64,000 nt of DNA from Aspidapion aeneum (lineage: Eukaryota > Arthropoda > Insecta > Coleoptera > Brentidae), in the NCBI GenBank assembly GCA_963576565.1, contig OY755042.1, positions 107,437,314 to 107,501,313 of the forward strand, written 5' to 3'. The notes under the pieces are model-generated. The model saw nothing but the letters and a program-made list of their open reading frames with translations. It had not been told where the DNA came from and did not search any database. Positions 41,347-52,931 of the stretch are shown here, in pieces; within the stretch, counting starts at the first letter, position 1, and every line of letters starts with the position of its first letter. The translations under genes were made by a program, and so were the position numbers.

Positions 41347-44300
41347 CCAAAATAATATGAGTTTAAGCTAGTAATTCAGGTGGTAATGCAACCTTTACCA
41401 TTTTGTTGGCTAGTTAATACTTGATATACAATGAATGTAAAACCAGAATCACATTTCTCTCACAAATATCAAACCGAATCGCGAAATTTAATAAATATGA
41501 AGCAACCACTAAACGGTACTAGCTTACAAGTGCGATATATGGGTAGGTAAATTATTTTTAATACATAGGTACGTTATATTGCAAAAATAATTTGTAATGC
41601 CGATTTAACAAATCTAAACAAATTCACCATGACTTGCCAATGAAGTGCAGTTCTTCGATCTTGCTACAGTGTCAATATTTTACTTAAGAGACCACGAAAG
41701 TCATACAAAAGCTACAATTGGTTTTAATTAAGTAAAGGGTTTTAAAGCCCTTTGTAAAATTCTGAAGCAGTTAACCATCAAGACTGACTGAAGATGTTTG
41801 AGAAAACAATCCAACAATACAAGATGCCTCGAACAAAAAAGGACTTCAAAATAATCATACTTTGTAATGAATTAGCAGTAAATAATTGCAGAAAGAGTTC
41901 AAATATAATATGAACTCCAAGGCAAAATTTACGAAGGTTGTCTTTTATATTTTCCATATGGATGATTCTACAAAAATGGTGCTGTGGAGTGGGAATGCAT
42001 ATTTTTCAAACACAGACTGCAAATGAAGTATAGTTTTAGTTATGAGATTTAAAACGAAATATTTCCTTTAGCATTTGAGTTTATTGTATAAAAAAAAATT
42101 GCAAGTTTATAATTTTTTTTATTACAAAGCAAATACCTCATTCCTCTGGTGTAGTCCCAAACCAAATATTAAAAACTCAGATTGAAAAAAATATCCTAAT
42201 AAATAATATTTAACCAAGTCTTAACTATTTATCAAAAAATTGGTAAAACTTAAGTTTGCAGTCATATTTTTGAAAATCCGAATTTACATCTTCCCGAAAA
42301 ATTTTACAATTTTTAACGTGCTTCAATTTAATAACACAATATTTGTGAATACCATCGGTTAATTTCTAGAGAAAGAGACGGCCCTGGATATCTAATTTAC
42401 TTGTGAGGATGACAAGTTTTGACAGATAATGTCAACTTTAGTTTGGTTTAAGTTATAGATCTTTTTATTTTCGGCAGAAAATTAGTTTTTTTCGGAGAAA
42501 TCAAAAAGGAACGCTTCAATTATCATTCCTCTGGTAAGTAAATATTCGACTGATATCAATAGTCTAATTTTTTTGTTGATTGTTTTAAAATTATAAGTAT
42601 AGGAACTTTGTTTATATAAAACATAAGTTAGGTAGTCTAAATAGATTTTGATTTAAATTGGAAAACCATTAAAAAACTCATTCCTCTGGTACTCATTCCT
42701 CTGGCATTTTTATGCAATAATTCCTAAAATTTGGGAAAATAAATGTTTTTTAGCTTACACCTAAATAGTTACATAAATTTAACAAAACAAAATTATTTAC
42801 TGTGCTGTACTGTTATTTAAAGGCAATGACCAAAAATGATATCCATATAGCCCACTTTTGGTAGAATCATCCATATGTCACTTATTTTACTTTTTTCCAA
42901 AATAATATGAGCTTGAGCTAGTAATTCAGGTGGTAATGCAACCTTTACCATTTTGTTGGCTAGTTAATACTTGATATACAATGAATAATACGTAGGTACG
43001 ATATATTGCAAAAATAATTTGTAATGCCGATTTACTTACATTTAACAAATTTAAAAAAATTCACCATGACTTGCCAATGAATAATAATAAAATATTTTAC
43101 TTAAGAGACCACGAAAGTCATACAAAAGCTACAATTGATTTTAATTAAGTAAAGGGTTTTAAAGCCCTCTGTAAAATTCTGAAGCAGTTAACCATCAAGA
43201 CTGACTGAAGATGTTTGAGAAAACAATCCAACAATACAAGATGCCTCGAACAAAAAAGGACTTCAATATAATCATACTTTGTAATGAATTAGCAGTAAAT
43301 AATTGCAGAAAGAGTTCAAATATAATATGAACTCCAAGGCAAAATTTACGAAGGTTGTCTTTTATATTTTCCATATGGATGATTCTACAAAAATGGTGCT
43401 GTGGAGTGGGAATGCATATTTTTCAAACACAGACTGCAAATGAAGCATAGTTTTAGTTATGAGATTTAAAACGAAATATTTCCTTTATGGAGTATTTGAG
43501 TTTAATGTATAAAAAAAATTACAATGCAAATACCTCATTCCTCTGGTGTAGTCCCAAACCAAATATTAAAAACTCAGATTGAAAAAAATATCCTAATAAA
43601 TAATATTTAACCAAGTCTTAACTATTTATCAAAAAATTGATAAAACTTAAGTTTGCAGTCATATTTTTGAAAATCCGAATTTACATCTTCCCGAAAAATT
43701 TTACAATTTTTAACGTGCTCCATTTTTAACACAATATTTGTGAATACCACCGGTTCATTTCTAGAGAAAGAGACGGCCCTGGATATCTAATTTACTTGTG
43801 AGGGTGACAAGTTGTGACAGATAATGTCAACTTTAGTTTGGTTTAAGTTATAGATCTTTTTATTTTCGGCAGAAAATTCGTTTTTTTCGGAGAAATCAAA
43901 AAGGAACGCTTCAATTATCATTCCTCTGGTAAGTAAATATTTGACTGATATCAATAGTATAATTTTTTTGTTGATTGTTATAAAATTATAAATATAGGGA
44001 CTTTGTTTATATAAAACTTAAGTTAAGTAGTCTAAATAGATTTTGATTTAAATTGGAAAACCATTAAAAAACTTATTACTCTGGTACTCATTCCTCTGGC
44101 ATTTTTATGCAATAATTCCTAAAATTTGGGAAAATAAATGTTTCTTAGCATACACCTAATTAGTGACATAAATTTAACAAAACAAAATTATTTACTGTGC
44201 TGTACTGTTATTTAAAGGCAATGACCAAAAATGATATCCATATATTCATTCCAAAATAATATGAGCTTGAGCTAGTAATTCAGGTGGTAATGCAACCTTT

Positions 44301-44600
44301 ACCATTTTGTTGGCTAGTTAATACTTGATATACAATGAATGTAAAAATTTAATAAATATAAAGTAACAACTAAACGGTACTTGTTTACAAGTGCGATATA
44401 TGGGTATGTAAGTGATTTTTAATACGTAGGTACGATAAATTGCAAAAATAATTTGTAATGCCGATTTACTTACATTTAACAAATTTAAAAAAATTCACAA
44501 TGAGTTGCCAATGAATAATAATAAAATATTTTACTTATGAGAGCACGAAAGTCATACAAAAGCTACAATTGATTTTAATTAAGTACAGGGTTTTAAAGCC
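41347..44600. repeat. Tandem duplication, about 1.4-1.5 kb, 2.2 copies
   Basis: The start block CCAAAATAATATGAG recurs at 41347, 42897 and 44251, with the following sequence nearly identical. Unit 1 contains an inner element bounded by ATATGGATGATTCTAC (41957) and its inverse GTAGAATCATCCATAT (about 42861-42876); in unit 2 the right end of that element is gone. A 10-mer ATTCCTCTGG recurs several times per unit. No coding sequence is seen. Confidence 0.8.
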
Positions 44601-44706
44601 GTCTGTGTTTTTATTTAATTTTTACATTGTTATTGTTAATTTTTAAGTATAAATTATATTTCTAATTAAAATTGCACATCATTAAATATAGTTTTATAGC
44701 TACAGT

Positions 44707-46581
44707 CAGGGTTGGATGGGCTCAAACAAACCGGCCCTGGCAATTTTTTTCATTCGGCACAAAAATTTTACGCCAAAGAAAACGGAGCCATATTGTGTTA
44801 TTTTTGTTTTTGATAATATGGAGGTTTTGTTATTAAATAACGTACTAAAAGGATGTAATTTGCATTTTGAGAAAAAAGACTTCATATAAATATGTATACA
44901 TCCTAACTTGTGAGGTGTTTAAAGACTTTCAGAAACTCTCCTGTTTTACTAATATCTGTGATACTGCTCTAGATATTTTTGTAAAGTTTTATATTCTGTA
45001 TGCCTATATTAAACACTAAGTACCTATTAACATAATTAATATCTAATTTTTACACAAAATGAAAACAAAAAAAAATAAAAACGTACAAAATTTTAACATA
45101 CAACAGCACTGCCCCGTTAGTTAAAAGGCTGCAAGTAATTTTTTTTCGAATTAAGGTTTTTGGTCTCGACGGATTTTCCATCATGTCCTATGTAATAAAA
45201 TTAAAAAGACTTAAAAAAAAACAAATAGCAGGAACTGTTAACTGCAGTACTGCCTTATGAACAATTAAAACTTTGAAGTTGTTTTTTCCGAACCACACTT
45301 TCGTCACTTGCGCCCTTTTAACTACCGGGGGCAGAGCAACTACCGGGGGCAGAGCAGGTATGCTAATTTTTCATATGGTAACGACTTTTTTAATAATGAA
45401 CTTGATGCTGCAATTTTACCTATGATCTCGTTAATTTGAATTGGACCCAATACCGATTTTTCAATCGGTTAATCGATTTCTTACATTTTTTATGTATTTT
45501 AGCACCAAAAATGATCTTTCACAACTAAGATATGACATATTGGCAAGGCCGTACCGAAGGGGGAGATCAGGGGGATCAATCCCCACCAAAATAGTCAACA
45601 AAGTGTGTTAAAAGAGATTTCACAACAGCAACACAAATAAGAAAAAAATTGGACAATATTTGAATTAAATTTTTTTAATCTCCCGATTTTTTTTTATTTT
45701 TTTAATCTCCTGATTTTTTCTTCTGGTTATTGGTATTGTAAAAAGATATTAATAACATAGTGCCAATAACACATTATCTCCTTGACACATTATAATACTT
45801 ATTTTAATATTAAAGTAACTGTAAGAATCAAACGAGTAACGCAGGCCTGGAGTTACTACATACAGATTTTTTTAATTTAAATTAGTTTTTTTTTTAATTT
45901 AATGTTTTAATTGGTTCGTTTGTCAAATATACAAAAATAAATATTAATAATTTGGAATAAGTACACAGTGGCGCACCCAGGAATGTGTCTTGGGGGGGGG
46001 GGGGCCCGACAGCTACAAAGCGCGCCCTCGAAAAACGAAAAACTTGCGGCTAAAAAAAAAAAAAAAAAACAAAAAGGTCGTCATGTCTGACGGAGACCGA
46101 CCGGTACAACGCGCGCCCTCAAAAAAGTGGCGGCGAAAACAAAAAAAAGGTCATCATGTCTGGCGGAGACCGACCGGTACAACGCGCGCCCTCAAAAAAG
46201 TGGCGGCCAAAAAAAAAAAAAAAAAACAGGTCATCATGTCTGACGGAGACCGACCGGTACAACGCGCGCCCTCAAAAAAGTGACGACCAACAAAAAAAAA
46301 AAAAAAAAAAAAAGGTCGTCATGTCTTTTCGCAACTACGCCACAGCTTGGGCTTGGGGGGGGGCCGAAGCCTCCTGATGTCAAATTTAAGGTATTTTTCA
46401 TGTTTTATCATCAAATATGTGGAAAATATATTAAAAATCTAAGGCTTGGGGGGTGGCCGGGCCCCGGCCCCCCCCCCCTGGGTGCGCCCTTGGGTACATC
46501 GGGTCTGCGGTCCAACCGGCCCTAAATTGTACCGGTCAACCGGCCATTTGCCCGGTTGGCCGCCTGTCTTATCCAACCCTG
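44707..46581. mobile_element. hAT-type element with a nested hAT MITE
   Basis: CAGGGTTGGATGGGCTC at the left and ATCCAACCCTG at the right are inverted hAT-like ends. The flanks GCTACAGT and CCTATAGT agree at 6 of 8 positions. GGCCGGTTGACCGG-type repeats stand near the right end. The MITE 45966-46492 interrupts it. No transposase is recognisable. Confidence 0.55.
45966..46492. mobile_element. hAT MITE containing an 80-90 bp tandem repeat
   Basis: The ends CAGTGGCGCACCCAGGAATG and GGGTGCGCCCTTG match 31622-31950. Three to four tandem units carry GGAGACCGACCGGTACAACG, CGCGCCCTCAAAAAAGTG and a poly-A run (about 46075-46315). Open frames here are repeat translations. Confidence 0.75.
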
Positions 46582-46689
46582 CCTATAGTGAATTTTTTAT
46601 GTTAACAAATCAGTCGAAAAATGGAATTAATCCGAGAAAATTTATATAATTTTTTACAACTTTTGAAGGAAATTATCTCAACAAGAATG

Positions 46690-47420
46690 CTTTGCCGAGT
46701 TGATTTCTGTTTTCGTTAATAAAGCGCCACATTAATGGACAGTTTCTCGTTGTATGGAGAATTCAAGCGTGGACAGATTAGCCTTAGCGACGATCATAGA
46801 AGATTGACAAGTGTCATATCGCAAGATTCAGGGTTCATTGGGGATTTCAAAGAGCTCAATTCATAAAATTTTGCATAAAGAATTAGGGCTAAGAAAATTA
46901 ATTTCCCGCTGAATACCCCATGTGTTAATTGAAGAACAGAAAGACAGCTTTAAGGAAACTCGAAAAACGTGTACAGCATTGTCAATGGTGACGAATGGTG
47001 GATTTACTCATATGCACCTGAAAATAAACGTCAGTCGTCTGTTTGGTTGTTTCAAGATAAAAAAGAGCCAAGAAAAGTCATCCGTTCTCGAAGTGTATCC
47101 AAAAATATGGTAGTGACATTTGTCTCAAAAGCAGGGCATGTAGCAACGATTTCTCCGGAATATCGAAGGACTTTTTTTTACTACCGATTGGTACATCACC
47201 ATTTTTTGCTGAAAGTCATCGCTGAGTTTCGAAAAACGAACCCCGAACGACGAATCTTCCTCCACCAAGACAATGCACAAAGCTGGACTGTGTGGTCAAA
47301 GATTTTAGTCGCCAAAGGAAGCAGAATGCAATTTTGACAGTACCAGTAAACCAGTGGCATTACAGCTTTGACAACTGGTTTAAGAGCATGCAAAAGTGAA
47401 TTAATGTTCATGGAGAATAC
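46690..47420 (+). pseudogene. Mariner-family transposase relic
   Basis: Pieces in order: GEFKRGQISLSDDHR, then KELGLRK-like residues, VLIEEQKDSFKET, then GDEWWIYSYAPENKRQSSVW, RSRSVSKNMVVTFVSKAGH and RIFLHQDNAQSW. GDE holds the first catalytic Asp and HQDNA the second of the D,D34D triad. The third is lost after the frame breaks near 47300. Several frameshifts are present. Confidence 0.8.
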
Positions 47421-47429
47421 TTTTTTTTA

Positions 47430-48880
47430 GTCGGTTTAGAACGTTTTTCTACGTTGTCCGACGCCTATTCTCCACCTCCTTCGATCCTGACAATCATCTT
47501 CTGTCAGATTTTTTTGACTCATTGATTTTTGGATTGACTGTTGCCATTCTAGTTTAGGACGCCCTCTTTTTCTGCGCCCTATTGGTTGCCATTCTTTTGG
47601 TAATCTTTCGTCGTTCATCCGTTGTACATGGCCGTACCATATCAGTTGTCTTTTAGTGATGTCATCCGTTATGCTTCCTTCGATTCCCATTCTTTCTTTT
47701 ATGATCTCATTCATTATTTGATCTGTTCTAGATATTCTCATTGATTTTCTTATTGCATCCATTTCGACACTTTCCATTTTTGGTTTGTATTTTTCTGTTA
47801 CGCGACAAGTCTCTATTCCATACAAAAGCGTGCTTTTCACCAGTGTTTCATATATGTTAAATTTTACATTCTTTTTTCTCCATTAAATACTGTTAAGACA
47901 TCCAATAACCTTTTTTGCTTTTACTATTCTTTTTTCCAGTTCTTTACAGTCTGTTCCTCTCTTATCAAATGTGACACCCAAGTATACATACTCATTGCAT
48001 GGAGATATCACTTGTCCATTGCCTAGTGCTAACTTACTGGATTCGTTTCCAATACATAAATACTGTGTCTTGTCCACGTTCACTGTTAATCCCCACTTTT
48101 TGGTATTCTGCCATTAACTTTCTCATCATATACTCCATGTCTTCTTTCTCATTAGCTACAATTACTTGGTTATCAGCAAACTGTAGTGTGTATATGGTAA
48201 ATCGGTCGTTAAGTTGTATTCCCATGCCGTGCAATTTACGTTTCCAGTTTTTTAGAGCTACTGCGATATATATTTTAAAAAGTGTTGGAGAGATAAAACA
48301 TCCCTGTCTTAAGCCTTTTGTTACCAGGAATTTTTTTGAAAGTCGATTTCCAATTTTAATTTTAGATTTTGACCCTTTGTATAGTTCTTTTATCGCTTTT
48401 ATATATATATGATTGATATTAGTCTGCTCTAACACTGTCCATAGTTTTTCTACTGGAACGGTATCATATGCTTTTTGTAGGTCCACAAAGGTAACATGAG
48501 TCTCTATATTTCTGGCGCTCCTTTTCTCAATTACTTGTTTAAGACAAAAAACATTATCACTACAAGATCTGCCGGCACGAAACCCACTTTGCTCTTCTTC
48601 TTCTTGTTCATGAAAATCATTCTCTACTAGATCTCTAAGAATCCTACCGTACAATCTACTTAGAGTACTGGTTACTGAAATTCCTCTGCAATTGTTGCAA
48701 TCCAGCTTGTTTCCTTTTTTGTGTATTGAAGATATGAATGCAATTTTCCAATCATCAGGTACTGGATGTCCGTTTATGCATTGATTGATAATATATGTGA
48801 GATATTCGATTAGTTTCTCTGATCCATATTTGAGCATTTCAGCATATATTCTAGAGAGAGAGAATACTTTGAGAAACAAT
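47430..48880 (-). pseudogene. RTE-like reverse transcriptase fragment
   Basis: From 48880 downward the minus strand gives the RT domain: PDDWKIAFISSIHKKGNKLD, NNCRGISVTSTLSRLYGRIL, QSGFRAGRSCSDNVF, FVDLQKAYDTVP, GLRQGCFISPTLFKIYI, LQFADNQVIVANE. In another frame follow YVYLGVTFDKRGTDCKELEK, then LLYGIETCRVTEKYK and the C-terminal WYGHVQRMNDERLPKEW, RRKRGRPKLEW, ending IGVGQRRKTF. The catalytic FADD is FADN here, and there are at least two frameshifts. The 5' end (endonuclease) is absent. Same family as 55415-55990. Confidence 0.85.
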
Positions 48881-49451
48881 AAAGTCTTTAAAACTTATCT
48901 AGGTACTGCTTTATTCCAGCTGTATATGCAAAAATTAAAAGACAATCCTCGTGCTAAATTTATCTCTAAGGACTTCCAGCCAATATTTACCAACGCAACA
49001 TACCAACAAAAACGCTTCAGGAGAAGAAGACAACAATATTGTTATTAAAAAAATCTTCAATGTAATGATACTCGTGTAAACCTTCAAAATAATTGAGCAG
49101 AGTAATGCTGAGATAGAGTTCAACTGAAGTCAATAGTATTTAAATATGAACTCCAAGGCAATTCACTGGATATTTTGCAGCAATTACGCTTTAGGGTGTG
49201 ATATATGCAACAACAAATTGCGTGCAATTCAAGGTGCTTCCGATCAAGAAACAGGTTTACCGAGAAAAGACAAAGTTCGATTCCGATTTTAATAAAAATA
49301 AATCCAATCGTAACATGCGAACTTTATTACACATACGAGGTGAGACATTTTTCTTTACAAACATAATATTAAAAAGTACCTACAAATTAACGATAAATAA
49401 CACCTCGAATATTAAGGATTGTGCTTTGTTTTTTATGTTTAGTTTAGTATT

Positions 49452-49511
49452 GGACAACTGGGCGCCGCCATCTGGACGCCGCCAACTGGGCGTCGCCAAC
49501 TCGGCGCCGGA
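49452..49511. repeat. Short tandem repeat of 15-bp GCCGCCAACTGGGCG units
   Basis: Four imperfect units (TGGGCGCCGCCATC, TGGACGCCGCCAAC, TGGGCGTCGCCAAC, TCGGCGCCGG) stand out as a GC-rich island in AT-rich DNA. Confidence 0.75.
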
Positions 49512-49565
49512 TTAATTTTTTTTTTCGATAAAATAAAAGTACAGACGAAAAACAAAATAACTATA

Positions 49566-50918
49566 TTATCCTGTATGTTAATGATCTGGCAAAATTGTCA
49601 ATATTGGTGATTTTTGTAATCTTTGCTGATGACACCACGATTCTTTGGAAGCATAGTTCATCGGAGGCTCTCCAGACAATCATTGAGGCTGATTTAAAAA
49701 AGATCAAAGAGTGGTGCGATGCTTATCGATTGGTTTTTAATATTTCAAAAACAAATATCCTATCCTTTAAGTGTTCTTTGACCAATATAGCATTAGATAA
49801 TAAGACTCTGGAGGAAAAATCGGTTACAAAATTCCTTGGTATGTACATTGATACAAAATTGAAATTCGATACCCATATTCAGGAGCTAAATAGGCGATTA
49901 TCAAGAGGTTGCTATATTGTGAGAAGTATCAGTAAGGAACTAGGAAAAAACACGGCAAAAATAACTTACCATGCCCTGGCAGAATCCCATATCTTTTTTC
50001 GTGCTGCAAAAAAGAGCAGTCCGGTATATATGCCGAGCAGAATGCAGACAAAGTTGCAAACCACTGTTTCTTCAAGAAAAATTGTTAACAGTTCCATGCA
50101 TATTTATTTTAGAAACAGCCTGCCTTATTTTTAAAAAGTTTGAAGGATCTACTAGTGACACACACTTAGAAACAATGATCTTCCATTGCCCATCCCCAAA
50201 TCAACACTAACCAGAAACTCAGTGATTTACGAAAGTGTTAAGATTTTTAATAAGCTTCCAGAAGAAATAAAAAACATTGCAGATTACAAAAACTTTCGGA
50301 AAGATCTTAAAATTTTTCTGGTTAGTAAGGCATTTTATTCGCTGCAAGAGTTCTACACCTCCGAGTAGTTCCTTTATTTATTTCCTTCGCTTTATAATTT
50401 TATAAATTTCTATCTTTTATTATGGAACATATTTATTTTTATTTTACTTAAAATTAATTATTTTTATTTTAGACTATACCAAATAGGTATGCATAATCGG
50501 TTGACTTTTTTATTTATTTTATTTTTAATACTTTAGTACCTGACTTTCGCCTGCTAGAATGTTTATTGCGCTTATTGTGTTGTTTATTATTTATTACCTT
50601 ATTTTGATTTTTATTTATTATGGGTATTTATAATTGTTTTAATTTTGTTTATCAATTTTTTATTTTATTTTTTTTATTTTGTATTTTTTTGTTTTGTTTC
50701 CTTTCTGGTTTTACCATCGTTTATCTTTTCTATTGTTATTTACACAGTTAATTATCATTTTATTATTTATAAGGTTAACTATAACTAAAACTATTTTAAG
50801 CATTTTTTTTTAATATTTACCTTTTGGTTAAAAAAATAGGTTGATTCTTGCTTTGTCAATGGATTTTGTAAATTTCTGACAATAAAGCTTATTTTGAATT
50901 GAATTGAATTGAATTATT
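49566..50918 (+). pseudogene. 5'-truncated non-LTR retrotransposon (RT end) with (GAATT)n tail
   Basis: It starts inside the RT domain: ILYVNDLAKL, then VIFADDTTILWKHSS with an intact FADD, KIKEWCDAYRLVFNISKT, TKFLGMYIDTKLKFDTHI. After frame breaks near 49990 and 50130 the C-terminal tail reappears as PKSTLTRNSVIYESVKIFNK and LPEEIKNIADYKNFRKDLKI, with a TAG near 50368. The 3' UTR runs to AATAAAGCTTATTTTGAATT and three to four GAATT repeats ending about 50918, a tail common in CR1/Jockey-like insect elements. Confidence 0.8.
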
Positions 50919-50919
50919 T

Positions 50920-51337
50920 ATATAAAAAACTTCTTTAAAAAATCCCTCGAATCCGAAATTTTCTTAAAACTTGGTTTTGTAATATAAAGTTAAATCCATT
51001 AAGTCGAGTGTTGAAATTCGGTGTGTTTATTAGAAGAATGGCGTATCCAAAATGGCGGATTTTTAAATTTAAATTAAAAGTTGCTATTTAATTAAAAGTC
51101 TTGGTATGTCATTGCTACACCTTGTATAAATAAAGTTATACGACCTTCTCATTAGTTTGATGAAAAATCAGTAAATTATTAGCTATATATTATACTTATA
51201 TAACGATAATTGGTTATTGTACACATAACATTATGATACAGTAATTACTACTTTTATTTATCCATGAGTTTTTAATGGAAGAATTTAGTTCTTAAAATCT
51301 AGCAAATCTGTACCATGCACAAGGAAGAAATACAATA
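50920..51337. other. AT-rich stretch with nothing recognised
   Basis: No supported gene. A CCAAAATGGCGGAT motif near 51047 is reminiscent of the ATGGCGGAC MITE family, but no ends are visible. Confidence 0.4.
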
Positions 51338-52440
51338 ATGATTCATATGTGAGTGGACTTTGCAGCCCTTCCACTACGACCACTGGGTGGGTCTATTGTG
51401 GCTCACTTTTGAGTGGTTTCTCACCACTAATCCTCCAAAAAGGCCGGCTACCAGTTTGGATGAGACACTGTTCAGATCTTCTGAGTCAATATGAGGATTA
51501 CCGATTTTGTTCTGACGTAAACGTGCAATAGCCGGACATTCGCACTGTAGTACATGTCTTACTGTTTCGTCATCCTTAATACAGAGTCTTCATTCGGTCT
51601 CTTCTGTTAGTTCCATTCTGTGCATGGGTACTCTCAGTCGACAGTGACCAGTAAAAAGACCAGTCACTATACGTATCTCCTGTCCGGTAAGTCCAATGAT
51701 GTTCCTGGCTCTGTTTCTACAAGGTCCTTTAATGAACTCTTTAGAGTGAGCCAGTTCTGAAAGATTTATCCAGTATTGTTGGAAGCTATTCTCCATCCAA
51801 TTATGTTCCTGGTTCTGTTTGTACAAGGTCCTTTAATGAACTCTTTAGAGTGAGCCGGTTCTGGTAGATTTATCCAGTATTGTTGGAAGCTATTCTCCAT
51901 CCATTTTAATATGGTTGATTTAGCAGCATTGTATGATAACACCAGGGCTGGTTCGGGGCCGAAAAATTCGGCAGATGCCGCTTTCCTCGCTGCTTGGTCT
52001 GCGGCCTCACTTCCATTGTGCCCAGAATGCCCTGGTATCCATACTAATAACAGATTGTTAGCGCTACCAAGCGCATTCAGCGAAACCCAGCAGCTCTTCA
52101 CTGTTCTTGATGAGACCGTATAGGAATCAAGCGCTCTTAAGGCTGCTTCACTGTCGGAGAAGATTTTTATTGTCCTGTTGGTCCATTCGTGGTCAGTAAT
52201 CCACCCAGCACACAGTTCAATGAGTACGAGTTCGGCCTGAAATATAGTAGCCAATTGACAAAGACTTTTTCTTGGATACTAACAACTCCTGATCCAACGT
52301 CTGATAGCATTTTGGATCCGTCGGTATACCAAAAGCTATCATTATTTAAAAAATTGGTCCTATTCTTTAAGCAGTTCTTCCTTTCCGGGAGGATAATGTT
52401 GTATAGCTTTCTGCTGTACACCTTGTTGGGCATAATCCGA
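51338..52440 (-). pseudogene. Non-LTR retrotransposon fragment with RNase H domain
   Basis: Minus strand, in order: RNase H start SFWYTDGSKM (Asp), FQAELVLIELCAGWI-type block (Glu; a frame break lies just before), IFSDSEAALRALDSY (Asp), LVWIPGHSGHNGSEAADQAA (His). So all four catalytic residues are present. The tail follows: AASAEFFGPEPALVLSYN, MENSFQQYWINL, and a CxxC-like end. About 100 bp of the tail are duplicated in tandem (51701-51800 and 51803-51902). It belongs to the same family as the 11259-11804 insertion, and is truncated before RT. Confidence 0.85.
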
Positions 52441-52930
52441 CGTCATGTCCTAGAGTTGCGAGAAATACAATAGTTTACTTTTTAATATTTTTGATAATTA
52501 TTTTTTTGTTAATTGCGTACTAACTTAAAATTAAAACCATGAAAACAAGTCCGTCGGATTTTATAATGCATAAAGATATATTTATGATTAATAAAAATAA
52601 TAAAAAGTCATAAACTATACGAAAATTTAAATGACTGTAAATAATTAATAATTGTAATGAACTTAAAATAATTTGCACTGTAGGTATATGCAAGAATTTG
52701 GGCAAATATCATCATGTGTTAGCAGACTTAAGGCTAAATATTGATGAAATTTAGAAGAACATCAACCTTCGAAAAATTGAACGAAGCAATACAATTATAA
52801 TGTGTGTACGCATTTGTGAGATAATCTCTTACTTTTGTTAATTTTATATTTATTTACCTTGTACTAAATATTAATATATTGTACCATTTGTATGGCTTAA
52901 AGCAAATTGCTTAATTCAATATTTACTATT
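52441..52930. other. AT-rich stretch with nothing recognised
   Basis: Only short open frames without motifs; no inverted-repeat arms were noticed. Confidence 0.4.
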
Positions 52931-52931
52931 A

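Noticed and set aside
45990..46649. Lysine- and proline-rich open frames with repeated RAPSKK units
   Set aside because: They translate the 80-90 bp tandem repeat and poly-A runs of a hAT MITE.
48785..49048. 87-codon plus-strand frame (KTYLGTALFQLYMQKLKD...)
   Set aside because: It looks protein-like and may be a transposase scrap, but I cannot tie it to a family, and it partly overlaps the antisense of the RT fragment.
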